Below, in pieces: positions 30,830 through 42,065 of a stretch of DNA of 64,000 bases. The position numbers and the translations under genes are program-made. The notes under the pieces are model-generated. The model did no database searches, was not told where the DNA came from, and saw only the letters and a program-made list of their open reading frames with translations. Origin of the DNA: Hordeum vulgare subsp. vulgare (lineage: Eukaryota > Streptophyta > Magnoliopsida > Poales > Poaceae); the NCBI RefSeq assembly GCF_904849725.1, contig NC_058518.1, positions 395,423,581-395,487,580 of the forward strand, in the 5' to 3' direction. Every line of letters starts with the position of its first letter. Positions within the stretch are counted from its first letter, which is position 1.

Positions 30830-32513
30830 AACTCCTGCTCGTCCTCGAGTAGGGAAGTGATTAAGAATGAATTTTTGATGTGGAATGCTACCTAGCATAG
30901 TTGTCCTTTGCAACTTCTTTCACGTGGCATGAATGTTCAAATCCGTAAGATTCAAACCAATAGTTTGCTATTGACATGAAAACAATAATACTTCAAGCAA
31001 ACTAGCAAAGTAATCATGAACTTTCAAAATAACAAGGCCAAAGAAAGTTATCCCTACAAAATCATATAGTCTGGCTATGCTCCATCATCCTCACACAACT
31101 AATGTAAATCATGCACAACCCCGGTATTGGCCAAGTAATTGTTTTCGCACTCTTACTTTCTCAAACTTTTTATAACTATCACGCAATACATGAGCACGAC
31201 CCCTGGATATAGCACTATAGGTGGAATAGAGTGTGGTGGTGGTTGTGAGACAAAAAGTAGGAGATGGTCACATTGACTCGGGGTATCAAAAGGCTATGGA
31301 GATGCCCATTTATATATATCAATGTGAATGAGTAGGGGTTGCCATACAAGAAATGCACTAGAGCTATAAGTGTGTGAAAGCTCGAAAGGGAAACTAGTGG
31401 GTGTGCATCCAACTTGCTTGCTCACAAAGACCTATGGCAATTTTGAGGAAGCCCATCATTGGAATATACAAGCCAAGTTATATAATGAAGATTCCCACTA
31501 GCATATGGTAGTGACAAAGCAAGAAGCTCTCAATCATGAAGAACATGGTGCTATGAAGAAGCACAAGTGTGGAAAAAGATAGTAGCATTGTCCCTTCTCT
31601 CTTTTTCTCTCTTTTCTCTTTTTTTCATTTGGGCTCTTAGGCCTCTCTTTTTTCTTTTCTATTCTTTTCTATTTTTTTTGTTTTTGGGCTCTTTGCCCTC
31701 TTTTTTTTCCTCACATGGGACAATGCTCTAATAATGATGATCATCACACTTTTATTTACTCACAGCTCAAAGATCACAATGATGATGACTCCATAGGAAA
31801 TGCCTCCGACAGTGTACCGGGATGTGCAACGATCTAGCATGGCGTATGACGTTGGAACATCTCGCTAGCTATCTTACGATCATGCAATGGCAATATGAGA
31901 GTGACGGCACAAGTCATGAGACGGAACGGTGGGAGTTGCATGGTAATATATCTCGGAATGGCTATGAAAATGCCATAGTAGGTAGATATGGTGGTTGTTT
32001 TGAGGATGGAATTTGGTGGGTTTGTGCACCGGCGAGAATTGCGCGGCACTAGAGAGGCTAGCAATGGTGGAAGGTGAAGGTGCGTCTATACCATGGGCTC
32101 ACATTAGTCATGAAGAACTCACATACTTGTTGCGAGAGTTTTTATTAGTAATCGAAACAAAGTGCTAAACGCATACTCCGAGGGGAAGGGTTGGTAGGTG
32201 TAAACCATCGCGCGATCCTGACCTCAACACGAAGGATGACAATCAATAGATCAATTATGCTCCGACTTCCTAACATAGCGGTTCACCATACGTGCATGCT
32301 ACGGGAATCACTAACTTCAACACAAGTATTTCTAGATTCACAACACCCTACTAACATAACTCTTAATATTACCAAATCCATGTCTTAAAACTATTTGAGA
32401 GGAATCAAAACTTCTCTTTGTACTCAATGCACATGAAGATGGAGGTTTTTGCATCCTCTTTGGGTATCTATCACTTTTGGGACTACTTTCATAGCATAAG
32501 CCAACTACCAAAT
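30830..32513 (-). other. Non-coding 3' internal region of EB, left half
   Basis: Colinear on the reverse strand with 15240-16909 of EA. No gene is supported; the 76-residue frames at 31822-32064 also occur, on the other strand, in EA (15718-15948) but have no domain. It contains the CT-rich run at about 31593-31712. It ends at CAAAT (32509-32513), the target duplication of the next insertion. Confidence 0.8.
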
Positions 32514-35500
32514 TGTCACGCCCAAGATGCGACCCTATCCTCAATTTGGCACGAAGGCCTCGTCAGGGATAGAAGCGCATCTCGTCGTGTCGCAAGAATG
32601 GATATCGTTACAAGTACATGTACTGAAAAGAAGAGATATATAGATATAATTGGCTTACACTCACCACAAGCTACATCAGAGTCACAACGGTACATTACAT
32701 AATCATCAAGAGTAAGAGCAGGGTCCGCCTACGGACGAAAACAAACGACAAAAGAAGAACGACGTCCATCCTTGCTATCCCAGGCTGCCTGCCTGGAACC
32801 CATCCTAGATCGATGAAGAAGAAGAAGAAGAAGCAACTCCAAATGAACAATCAACGCGCTCGCGTCAAGTAACCTTTACCTATACCTGCAACTGGTGTTG
32901 TAGTAATCTCTGAGCCACACGGGGCTCAGCAATCTCATTTCCAAAGGTATCAAGACTAGCAAAGCTTAATGGGTGAGGCATGGTTAAGTGGTGAGGTTGC
33001 AGCAGCGGCTAAGCATATATTTAGTGGCTAAACTAACGAGTACAAGAAGCAAGAGGGGATGATTTACGCATAACGGACGTGAACTACTGATGATCAAATG
33101 AATGATCCTGAACACCTACCTACGTCAGACATAACCCCACCGTGTCCTCGATCGGAGAAGGAACTCACGAAAGAGACAATCACGGTTACGCACACAGTTG
33201 GCAAGTTTTAGTTAAGTTAACTTCAAGTTATCTAGAACCAGTGTTAAACAAAGTTTCCACGTTGCCACATAACCGCGGGAGCGGCTTTCCGAAAAGATTT
33301 AACCCTGCAGGGGTGCTCCAACTAGTCCATCACAAATTACCATAAGCCGCATAGAAATCCTCGATCACGAAGCTCGCAATCTCATCGGATTCCTTAGTGG
33401 AAAACCTCAACTCTGAGATTACCCAAAGCATCACCGCAATCCCGATGCACAAGATATCTCGTCAAAGGTAAAACTAATCCAGCAAGGCCACCCGACGTGT
33501 TGACGATCCCGATAGGAGCCGCGTATCTCGTTCTCAGGACACGACGGATGAGCGATGGTTACCATGCCAAACGCCGAGTTGCCCCGGGTAGCGTTAGTAA
33601 GCTGCTCTGTTTTGGACCAGCACCATCAGCACTGGCCCTCCCTGTATTATGTAGAATTACTCCTCGGGTAGCGCTAACTCCCTATGCATTTCAGTATTAT
33701 CAAATTATTATGTTGGGCAAATGTAGTACCAATGTTGGGCCTTGCCAGACCAGCTTTAATCTAAAACGAATTATCAAGGGGGTCCCCATAACAACCCCGA
33801 TCGTATTAGGAGCGCTCAATTATGGAACATAACACCGGTAGCCGAAACTAAGGGGGCAAAGGTGGAACAGAACACCAGGCCAGAAAGGCCGAGCCTTCCA
33901 CCTTTTACCAAGTATATAGGTGCATTAAATTAAATAGCATTAAATAGGGTGATATAACAAGGAACCCATGTTTTCACATGGAAGCAACTGCACCTGCAAC
34001 TAGCAACGCTAACACGGGGTTAAGCAAGCAGTAACATAGCCAATCAGTGGTTTGCTAGGTCGAACAGGTTGAAGGTTATCATAGCATTGTTGAGAGACTG
34101 ATATTGAACATGTGGTAGGCAACGAGACATAAACGGTAAAACTAGCATGGCAATGATAGTAATGGTATCTGGGGAAATGGTCATCTTGCCTGAGATCCCG
34201 CTTGGAAGAAGAATGCCTCCGTGAAGCAGACGAACCGACGTAGTCGAACGGGTCCTCACATCCGACACGCTTGCGGAACTCTATCGAGACGGGGAAAACC
34301 GGAAACAAGCATCAACACAGATATTCACCACACGATGCACACACATATGATGCATGAGAAGCTGAATACATGCAAGACACGGCATAACAATTCACACAAT
34401 CAAACACTACACGTTAAGTGAAGTTCAATATGCAACGAGTTGCATATTGACGAAACTCCACATTTATTTATTTAGTTCTATCCCGATTAGATACACGACA
34501 ATATTAAATGTGGTTAAACATGGCAAGAGGTGAAGCGTAATTAAACTATCTATCTAGGCATTTTAAATGAGGTCGGAAATGGCATATAGCACCTCCGAAA
34601 CGACCTCACATACAAATTTACAATTCTGTCCAGATCTGAACTAACACATTTAATTAGTTGTTAAACAGCAAAAAAAATAGGTTCACGTGATTCTACGCGT
34701 CATTTCAAGCAATCTACACATAGAGAACATCTCCAACGGAGCTACGGTTCAAAAGATACAAGCACCGCAAGATATGATGGCATGAATGCAATATGTGTGC
34801 AACGACGGTCACGAGCTCTTCAAAACATACAACCAGCAAGAGAAAATGAAACTACACGAGATTCTAAGCAATTCTCATGTAGGACACGATCAAATCGGAT
34901 CTACGGTTCAACAACTACGAGCAAAACAAGAAATCACTACAATCTGCCAAAATCAGCCACATAGCATTTTCTACGCCCCACAACTACGGGCTACACAACT
35001 CCGATAATCTCAAGCAAGGCATGGCACGAAAGAGGGCAAGAAGCACTACTACAAACAACTAACAACAACTAGCATGGCATCATGGATCACTAGGGAAAGA
35101 AGACACAAAATGGCATCTCACACACTATTTCAGACTTAGTGAAAATAACACTTCATGAAAGTGCAGTTTTTGATCTGAAGCCATATTGACAGCAGCAAAA
35201 CCTATAGTACAGGAATCCAAATGTCATGAAAATTCCAGCATTCTAGAGAAACACCAGGGCTACAACTAACTCCATTGGACCAACCTCAAAAGAGTTACAG
35301 GTCAAAAGATACAAGCAAGACAAGACAGCAACAAAATATAACAGATCTCAGACTTAGAAATATTTCAGCACCTCCAAATCAGCACTATTTCTAGCAACTT
35401 GAGGGCAAGCAAACCACACCTAAACATGCATTTCTATTGCAAACAAAAATACCAGGGGCTAGACTAAACATCAAAGATCAACTCTCTAGTTGAAAACTTA

Positions 35501-36270
35501 ATCAAACGAGGCACGGAATAAATCCTACGAAATAAACAAGAGGGCAACATGGCAAAATATCGCGCGAACTAACTTGCTCAAAAGCTAAAACTAAATCCAC
35601 CCCGGAAACATATAAAATATGTGGGGTTGCAACACAAAAATAATGCCACACATAAATGCGAAATAATAACCTATACACGGATAAATAAACTAGCGCAATT
35701 CCCTACACGCAAAAATACAAATGACAGCTATAAAATACATGGGAAAATGGTTCCTAAAACATGGGCATTTCTAATACGGCATTCGGGCTATCCGGACACG
35801 CACGAGAAATAAATACGGGCACTATCCTATTAGGACAGCACGTAAACCTAGGCATACGACACGTCAAACAACGTCAAATAAATATGCAAGTTGTGAAATC
35901 ATGATCTACGCGACATTCTACACGAAATCCATATATAGATCACCTCGATCCGACTTACGGAATAAAAGTTACGGGGGTTTTAAAATAGCTATTTTTCTGA
36001 AAAATCCTAATTCTCGGGCAAAACCTAAAAAAAATCTATGGGCCGAATCTACGTCAAACGGGCCTACACAGGGGTGGTGCAGGGTAATTAACTACCGCCC
36101 GAGGCGCACAATAGAGGGGCAAGGGGGTGCTCACCTTGGGCCTGGGGAGATGGGCCGCGGCGAGGGAGACTCCTGGGCCACGGGGACCAGCGGTGGCGGC
36201 CTGGTGGAGCTGGTGCGGGCCGGTTGCGGGTAACAGACCCACGCGGGGCGAGGAAGGCCAGATCGGGGCG

Positions 36271-36786
36271 TCATCCTCCCGTGCTCACCAGGAGCACGAG
36301 GCCATGGCGTCGGTGGCGGTTCTCCCGGCAAGGGACGGAGGCGAGGAGGCACCGGCGAGGTCCGACGAGGTCGGGAACAGGCGGATCCAAGGGCACGGAG
36401 GCTGGATCCAGTGAGAGCTCAACCGGAGGCGGCGCATCCGGGCAGACGAGGTGGCGGCAGCAGGCGCGCGGCGCGAGTTGGAGATCGAGGCAGCGGCAAA
36501 TCGACAACGGCGTCCTGGCGCGGCCGGCGGGGACCTCCGGCGAGGGGAGGGGCACCGGCGAGCGGCGGCCGCAGGCGGGGCCGACGAGGCAGCTCGGCTC
36601 CTCCGCTTGGTACAGGGCTTTGGGCGTTGTTGCTGCGAGAGAGGGAGCCCCGGGAGCAGGGAGCTCGGGCCACGGCGGCGGCCGGCCAGATGGGCCCGGG
36701 AGGGCCAATCCGGGCTGGGGCGGGCCGTCGGCTGCGAAGTGGAGAGAGGGAGGAGAGAGAGAGTGGGAGAGGCTAGGGTTAGGCAT
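36271..36786 (-). other. Gene-like GC-rich first-exon ORF inside the Sukkula-like LTR
   Basis: 171-residue frame from ATG 36786, about 50 bases after a good TATA box. It is rich in Pro, Ala and Arg, with no recognisable domain. A near-consensus splice donor (CTG|GTGAGC, GT at 36288-36287) lies six codons before the stop, so the segment has the layout of a plant first exon. It is kept as a 174-residue frame in the second copy (61933-62457). It may be captured host sequence or LTR leader that happens to be open, since GC-rich DNA opens frames easily. Other frames here (36127-36820 plus strand) are shadows. Confidence 0.4.
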
Positions 36787-36836
36787 GGTTTTTGAGGATA
36801 GAGGAGAGGGGGCTGTCTAAAAATATGAGGAAGGGG

Positions 36837-36844
36837 TATTTATA
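36837..36844 (-). promoter_or_regulatory. TATA box of the Sukkula-like LTR
   Basis: Reverse-strand TATAAATA in CTCTATAAATACCCC, upstream of the GC-rich ORF. In the second copy the same place reads TTTAAATA. Confidence 0.65.
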
Positions 36845-37411
36845 GAGAAAAGAGGGGCTAGGTTTAACCGGAATTTCGTTCTGGATCCAACCGTGCGGTC
36901 GGATTGGACGATTCCGAACGCAGGAACGGTTAAGTGGCCGTGTAGGGTGGTTTACCGGAGACGAGAGGGAAAACGGGCAGCGCGACAACAATTTTTTAAA
37001 ACACCGATGACCGTCCCACGGTAGACCGAATACGATGCCGCTACGGTCGACCGTTCGGGTACCAGACAAACTCTGATCGCGACGAAATTCAACAGGCGGC
37101 CTAGCTGTAACTATTTACGACCTCATGCCAAGTTTCACCTCGATCAGAGAAAGTTTTACGCACACATTAAAAACAAGGTTTTGACGATGCCGCGGGCGCG
37201 TGCGAGTGCGGTCGGGCTCAGAACGGACAACGACGAGAACTGGCAACTTACAACGGTTGCAACTTTTGAAAACTGGCGACAACGGGGTGCCGATGCAATG
37301 CCGATGATGCGCATGATGCGATGATGATGCGACAAAAGAAAATAGACACACGACGAAAACGGAAAGAAAGGGGAATCTTCTGGAACGTTGGCATCGGGCT
37401 CTCACACAAAT

Positions 37412-38328
37412 CACGCACCGCCGTGCTCTAAAAGATATAAGTGAAGCACATAGAGCAAAAGTATCTAGCTCAAAAGATATAAGTGAAGCACTATGAGCAT
37501 TCTAGCAAAAATCATGATGAGTGCATGTCTCTCTCTAAAAAAGGTATGCAGCAAGGATGATTGTGACACAACAAAAGGAAAATACTCCTACGATACAAGA
37601 CGCTCCAAGCAAAAACACATATCATGTGGTGAATAAAAATATAGCTCCAAGTAATGTTACCCATGGATTGAAGACGAAAGAGGGGATGCCTTCCCGGGGC
37701 ATCCCCAAGCTTAGGCCTTTTCGTGTCCTTGAATTTGGCTTGGGATGCCTTGGGCATCCCCAAGCTTGAGCTCTTTCCACTCCTTATCTCTTTGTCCATG
37801 AGAACATCACCCAAAACTTGAAAACTTCACAACACAAAACATAAACAGAAACTCGTGATAACATTAGCACAAGAAAACAAACTACCACTTCTTTTGGTAC
37901 TGTAGCAAACTTGAATTCCATCTATATCTGTATACTTCGTATACTTCTGGTACCTCAAAAAATCTGAAAACTTACGACGGCCTGGGAAAAAAGCATATCA
38001 ATCATCAGCAAAAAGAATCAACTCAAAAGCTCTTTCTGAATAAAAATGAAAAATCATCTCGTGAGCGAAACGTTTCTGTCTTTTTCCAGCAAGATCAAAC
38101 AACCATTACCAAGACTAGTCATAAAGGCTTTGCTTGGCTCAAACACAAAAAGAAACACAAAAAACACAAGCACAACATAATTATGAAAGTGTGGACGCAA
38201 CAAAAGAAAAATAAAAAGAAATAAATTCATTGGGTTGCCTCCCAACAAGCGTTATTGTTTAACACCCTTAGCTAGGCATTCAATGATGCTCTCACAAAAG
38301 ACAAGAATTGAAGCACAACGAGAGCATC
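37412..38328 (-). other. Non-coding internal region of EB, right half, with paired hairpins
   Basis: Colinear on the reverse strand with 14223-15240 of EA. Hairpins: GGGGATGCC (37682-37690) with GGCATCCCC (37698-37706), and GGGATGCC (37742-37749) with GGCATCCC (37753-37760). The frame at 38054-38248 is the CTAGCTAAGGGTG region read through and is not called a gene. Confidence 0.7.
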
Positions 38329-38592
38329 CTAAAGCATGTGAAAATCATAGCTAAGTCTAACATACTTCCTATGCATAGGCATTTTATAGGAAAACAAATT
38401 GTCAAGACAACCAATAGCTGCCGTATGCAAGGAAGAAGAAAGAGACAAAAGCAATCTCAACATCACGACAGGTGATTTAGTAACATGAAAGTTTCTACCA
38501 CAATATTTTCCTATCTCATTACACATGGGATCATATTCGAATTCAACAATGTAACTATCGCATAGGATATTCTTTTCATGATCCACATGCAT
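38329..38592 (-). pseudogene. EB ORF, C-terminal part
   Basis: 87-residue frame aligning with the second half of the EC ORF (53821-54408): SYIVEFEYDPMCNE, CGRNFHVT and YKMPMHRKYVRLS are shared. It ends early at DFHML where EC continues. A stop-containing gap of about 110 bases separates it from 38703-38987. I recognise no family. Confidence 0.55.
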
Positions 38593-38702
38593 GCAAAGTT
38601 GACTTCTCCAAACCCACTTTCAATAATATTGCAAATATCATATTCATCATGAGGCTTAAACAATTTTCAAGATCATAAGAAAAATCATCGCCCCACTCAT
38701 GA

Positions 38703-38987
38703 TCATTGCAACAAGTATGGACATAGCAAAACTAGCATCCCCAAGCTTAGGGTTTTGCATATTTTTATCATGATTGTCACAATAGAATTTATAGTGAAAC
38801 CATTGCAATCATGCTTTTCATCCAAGGAGACCTCGTGAATCACTTCATAAATTTCTTCCTCACAATTTTCAGATTCACGCATCTCAAGCAAACCTCCATA
38901 AAGATAGTCAAGTGCACTCAACTCACTAGCAATTGGATCAACATAATTGGATCTCTTAAAGAGATTAGCAAGTGGATGAGGATCCAT
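38703..38987 (-). CDS. EB ORF, N-terminal part (MDPHPLANL type)
   Basis: 94-residue frame from ATG 38987, about 200 bases after the primer site. It begins MDPHPLANLFKRSNYVDPIASE, matching the EC ORF start (MDPHPLANLLKGPVYVETIASE). It is acidic in the middle (RESENCEEEIYEVIHEVSLDE). There is no gag or other domain that I know. It takes the place that gag has in EA. The function is unknown; it may be the relic of a longer protein of this non-autonomous family. Confidence 0.55.
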   Translation of the reverse strand: MDPHPLANLFKRSNYVDPIASELSALDYLYGGLLEMRESENCEEEIYEVIHEVSLDEKHDCNGFTINSIVTIMIKICKTLSLGMLVLLCPYLLQ

Positions 38988-39191
38988 ATCACTAGATTTT
39001 TAGCAAGCGAAGATGCAAGCATATTGAAGGCACATAGCACACAAGCAAAGTAAAGGCAAACGAAAAAGGCAAACGAAGAAAAGGGCAAATTGGTGAAGTG
39101 GGGGAGAGGAAAATGAGAGGCAACTGGCAAACAAAGCAAATGCAAGAGATGAGTTTGCGACACCTACCTGGATGAGTTCTTGACTTGATCC

Positions 39192-39209
39192 TCCCCGGCA
39201 ACGGCGCCA
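39192..39209 (-). other. Primer-binding site of EB, tRNA-Asp type
   Basis: Reverse-strand TGGCGCCGTTGCCGGGGA, perfect match to the site of copy 1, ten bases inside the LTR. A splice-donor-like CCAGGTAGGTG follows on the reverse strand near 39170. Confidence 0.88.
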
Positions 39210-39219
39210 GAAATTCTTC

Positions 39220-40775
39220 TGTTGCGGCAACAAAAGTCCTTCATTGGCGCTAGGAATTCTTCTTGTTACTTCTCTCGTTTGCGTCGGTTTTCCCTAGAAG
39301 AGGAAATGGTGATGCAGCACAGGAGCAGTAAGTATTTCCCCTCAGTTTGATAACCAAGGTATCGATCGAGAAGGAGGGCCTCGTCAAGTCCAGAGTACCT
39401 GCGCAAACACAAACAAGCTTGCACCCAATGCTTCAAAGGGGTTGTCAATCCCTTCAAGATTGTTTGCAAAGTGACATCTAAAGGCGGAAACTGCAACGAA
39501 GTGAAAAGTGTAAGGCTGAAAATATGGTGTGGAGTAGACCCTGGGGGCCATAGTGTACACTATAGGCTTCTCTCATAATAGCTAATATCACAGTGGATGA
39601 ACAAATTACTGTCGAGCAATTGATAGAACCGCGCAAAGTCAAGACGATATCTAAGGCAATGATCATACATATAGGCATCACGTCTGAGACAAGTAGACCG
39701 ATACTTTCTGCATCTACTACTATTACTCCACACATCGACCGCTATCCAGCATGCATCTAGTGTATTGAGATCATGACGAACAGAGTAACGCCTTAAGCAA
39801 GATGACATGATGTAGAGGGATAATCTCAAACCAATGATGAAAACCCCATCTTTTTACCCTAGATGGCAACAACACGATGCGTGCCTCGCTACCCCTTCTG
39901 TCACTTGGTGAGGTCACCGCACGGTATGAACCCAAAACCAAGCACTTCTCCCATTGCAAGAATCATAGATCTAGTTGGCCAGACAAAACCCACAACTCGA
40001 AGAGAACTACAAGGATATGAAATCATGCATAAGAGAGATCAGAAGAAACTCAAATAAGATTCATAGAAAATCTGATCATAAATCCACAATTCATCGGATC
40101 TCGACAAACACACCGCAAAAGAATATTACATCGGATAGATCTCCATGAAGATCATGGAGAACTTTGTATTGAAGATCCAAGAGAGAGAAGAAGCCATCTA
40201 GCTACTAGCTATGGACCCGTAGGTCTATGGTGAACTACTCACCCATCATCGGAGAGGTCATGGTGTTGATGAAGAAGCCCTCTGTATCCGAATCCCCCCT
40301 CCGGCAGGGCACCAGAACGTGCCCCAGATGGGATCTTGCGGAGACAGAAGCTTGCGGCGGCGGAAAAGTACTTTCGATGATCTCATGATTTTTTTGGGAT
40401 TTTTAGGGAATTTATAGGCGCAACCCCTAGGTCAGGGGGCGCTCGGGGGGCCCACTAGCCTGTGGGCCGCGGCCTACCCCCTGGCCACGGGGTGGGGGCT
40501 TGTGGGGCCCCTGAGGCTCCCCTGCCTTGGCTCTCAAGCTTCCCGATCTTCTTCCGTTCCAGAAAAAATCTTTTCGGGGATTTTCTTCCGTTTGGACTCC
40601 GTTTCAAAATCTCCTCTGAAAGGGGTCAAAAACATGAAAAAACAGGAACTCGCACTTGGCACTGAGTTAATAAGTTAGTCCCAAAAAATATACAAAAGGC
40701 ATGCAAAACATCCAAAGTTTGACAAGATAATAGCATGAAACCATCAAAAATTATAGATACGCTGGAGACGTATCA
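39220..40775 (-). repeat. 5' LTR of EB (1556 bp)
   Basis: Reverse strand runs from TGATACGTCTCCAGCG at 40775 to TTGCCGCAACA at 39220, with TSD GGGCC outside. It has the same TATA region (GGAATTTATAGGCGC near 40410) and inverted repeat as EA. Confidence 0.9.
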
Positions 40776-42065
40776 GGGCCCCACAAGCCCCCACCCCGCG
40801 GCCAGGGGGGAGATCGCGGCCCACAGGCTTGTGGGCCCCCTGGGCGCCCTCTGCCCTAGGGGTTGCGCCTATAAATTCCCTAAAACTACCAAAAAAATCA
40901 GGAGATCATTGAAATTACTTTTCCGCCGCCGCAAGCTTCTGTCTCCGCAAGATCCCATCTGTGGCATGTTCTGGTGCCCTGTCGGAGGGGAGATTCAGAT
41001 ACGGAGGGCTTCTTCATCAACACCATGACCTCTCCGATGATGCGTTAGTAGTTCACCATAGACCTACGGGTCCATAGCTAGTAACTAGATGGCTTCTTCT
41101 CTCTCTTGGATCTTCAATACAAAGTTCTCCATGATCTTCATGGAGATCTATCCCATGTAATCTTCTTTTGCAGTGTGTTTGTCGAGATCCGATGAATTGT
41201 GGATTTATGATCAGTTATCTATGAATCTTATTTGAGTTTCTTGTGATCTCTCTTATGCATGATTTCATATCCTTGTAATTCTCTTCGAGTTGTGGGTTTT
41301 GTCTGGCCAACTAGATCTATGATTCTTGCAATGGGAGAAGTGCTTGGTTTTGGGTTCATACCGTGCGATGACCTCACCCAGTGACAGAAGGGGTAGCGAG
41401 GCACACATCATGTTGTTGCCATCAAGGGTAAAAAGATGGGGTTTTCATCATTGGTTTGAGATTATCCCTCTACATCATGTCATCTTGCTTAAGGCGTTAC
41501 TATGTTCATCATGAACTCAATACACTAGATGCATGTTGGATAGCGGTCGATGTGTGGAGTAATAGTAGTAGATGCAGGAAGTATCGGTCTACTTGTCTCA
41601 GACGTGATGCCTATATGTATGATCATTGCCTTAGATATCGTCATGACTTTGCGCAGTTCTATCAATTGCTCGACAGTAATTTGTTCACCCACCATGATAT
41701 TTGCTATTTTGAGAGAAGCCTCTAGTGAACACTATGTCCCCTAGGGTCTACTCCACACCATATTTTCAGCCTTACACTTTTTTACTTCGTTGCACTTTCC
41801 GCCTTCAGATATCACTTTGCAAAAAATCTTGAAGGGATTGAAAACCCCTTTGAAGCGTTGGGTGCAAGCTTGTTTGTGTTAGCGCAGGTACTCTGGACTT
41901 GACGAGACCCTCCTTCTAGATCGATACCTTGGTTCTCAAACTGAGGGAAATACTTACTGCTCCTGTGCTGCATCACCCTTTCCTCTTCAAGGTCAAAACC
42001 AACGCAAGCCCAGTCTCCGACAACGTGTCAATTTCTGGCGTTGTTGTTTGAGAAGTAGCGGTGAC

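Larger units (their letters stand above)
32514..37406 (-). mobile_element. Sukkula-like solo LTR, 4.9 kb
   Basis: TG...CA unit flanked by CAAAT (32509-32513 and 37407-37411), splitting conserved EB sequence exactly. On the reverse strand it starts TGTGAGAGCCCGATGCC (37406) and ends in GGGCGTGACA (32514). The end sequence matches what I recall of the barley Sukkula LTR, a very long LTR of large non-autonomous derivatives; not searched. I find no primer site, gag or pol inside, so it is read as one LTR. It holds a TATA box (36837-36844), a GC-rich gene-like segment (about 36100-36790), a GAA repeat (32815-32833) and a hairpin at 34425-34450. Confidence 0.75.
29258..40775 (-). mobile_element. 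EB, Sabrina-like non-autonomous element
   Basis: Minus-strand element in the 3' LTR of EA with TSD GGGCC (29253-29257 and 40776-40780). It has a 5' LTR at 40775-39220, a tRNA-Asp primer site, a short unrecognised ORF, non-coding DNA, a polypurine tract and a 3' LTR at 30814-29258. Without the later Sukkula-like insertion it is about 6.6 kb with 3.5 kb internal, and it lacks gag, protease and pol. The LTRs are 1556 and 1557 bp. Confidence 0.9.
10357..42060 (+). mobile_element. EA, Sabrina-like Gypsy element, gag-protease only
   Basis: LTR retrotransposon in the gag of H, flanked by GTGAC on both sides. The original element is about 8.1 kb: 5' LTR, tRNA-Asp-type primer site, gag, protease, about 2.7 kb of non-coding DNA, polypurine tract and 3' LTR. 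The 3' LTR is split in four by three later insertions, and the pieces add up to 1550 bp against 1553 bp for the 5' LTR. There is no reverse transcriptase or integrase, so it would have needed another element's pol. The name Sabrina-like rests on remembered LTR sequence and was not searched. Confidence 0.88.
16925..42060 (+). repeat. 3' LTR of EA, split into four pieces
   Basis: Pieces are 16925-16930, 18754-18928, 29169-29257 and 40781-42060 (1550 bp in all). They join in order with one copy of each TSD (GATAC, GAGTC, GGGCC) and then match the 5' LTR throughout. The last base is G instead of the expected A (AGTAGCG at 42060), followed by the GTGAC duplication. Confidence 0.9.

Noticed and set aside
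33497..33832. 111-residue frame in the Sukkula-like LTR
   Set aside because: No domain, low coding character, and the corresponding part is missing in the second copy, so it cannot be tested.
36127..36820. Overlapping Gly/Arg-rich frames on the plus strand of the Sukkula-like LTR (also 61875-62466)
   Set aside because: Shadow frames of a GC-rich segment; the minus-strand frame has the TATA box, ATG and donor, these have nothing.
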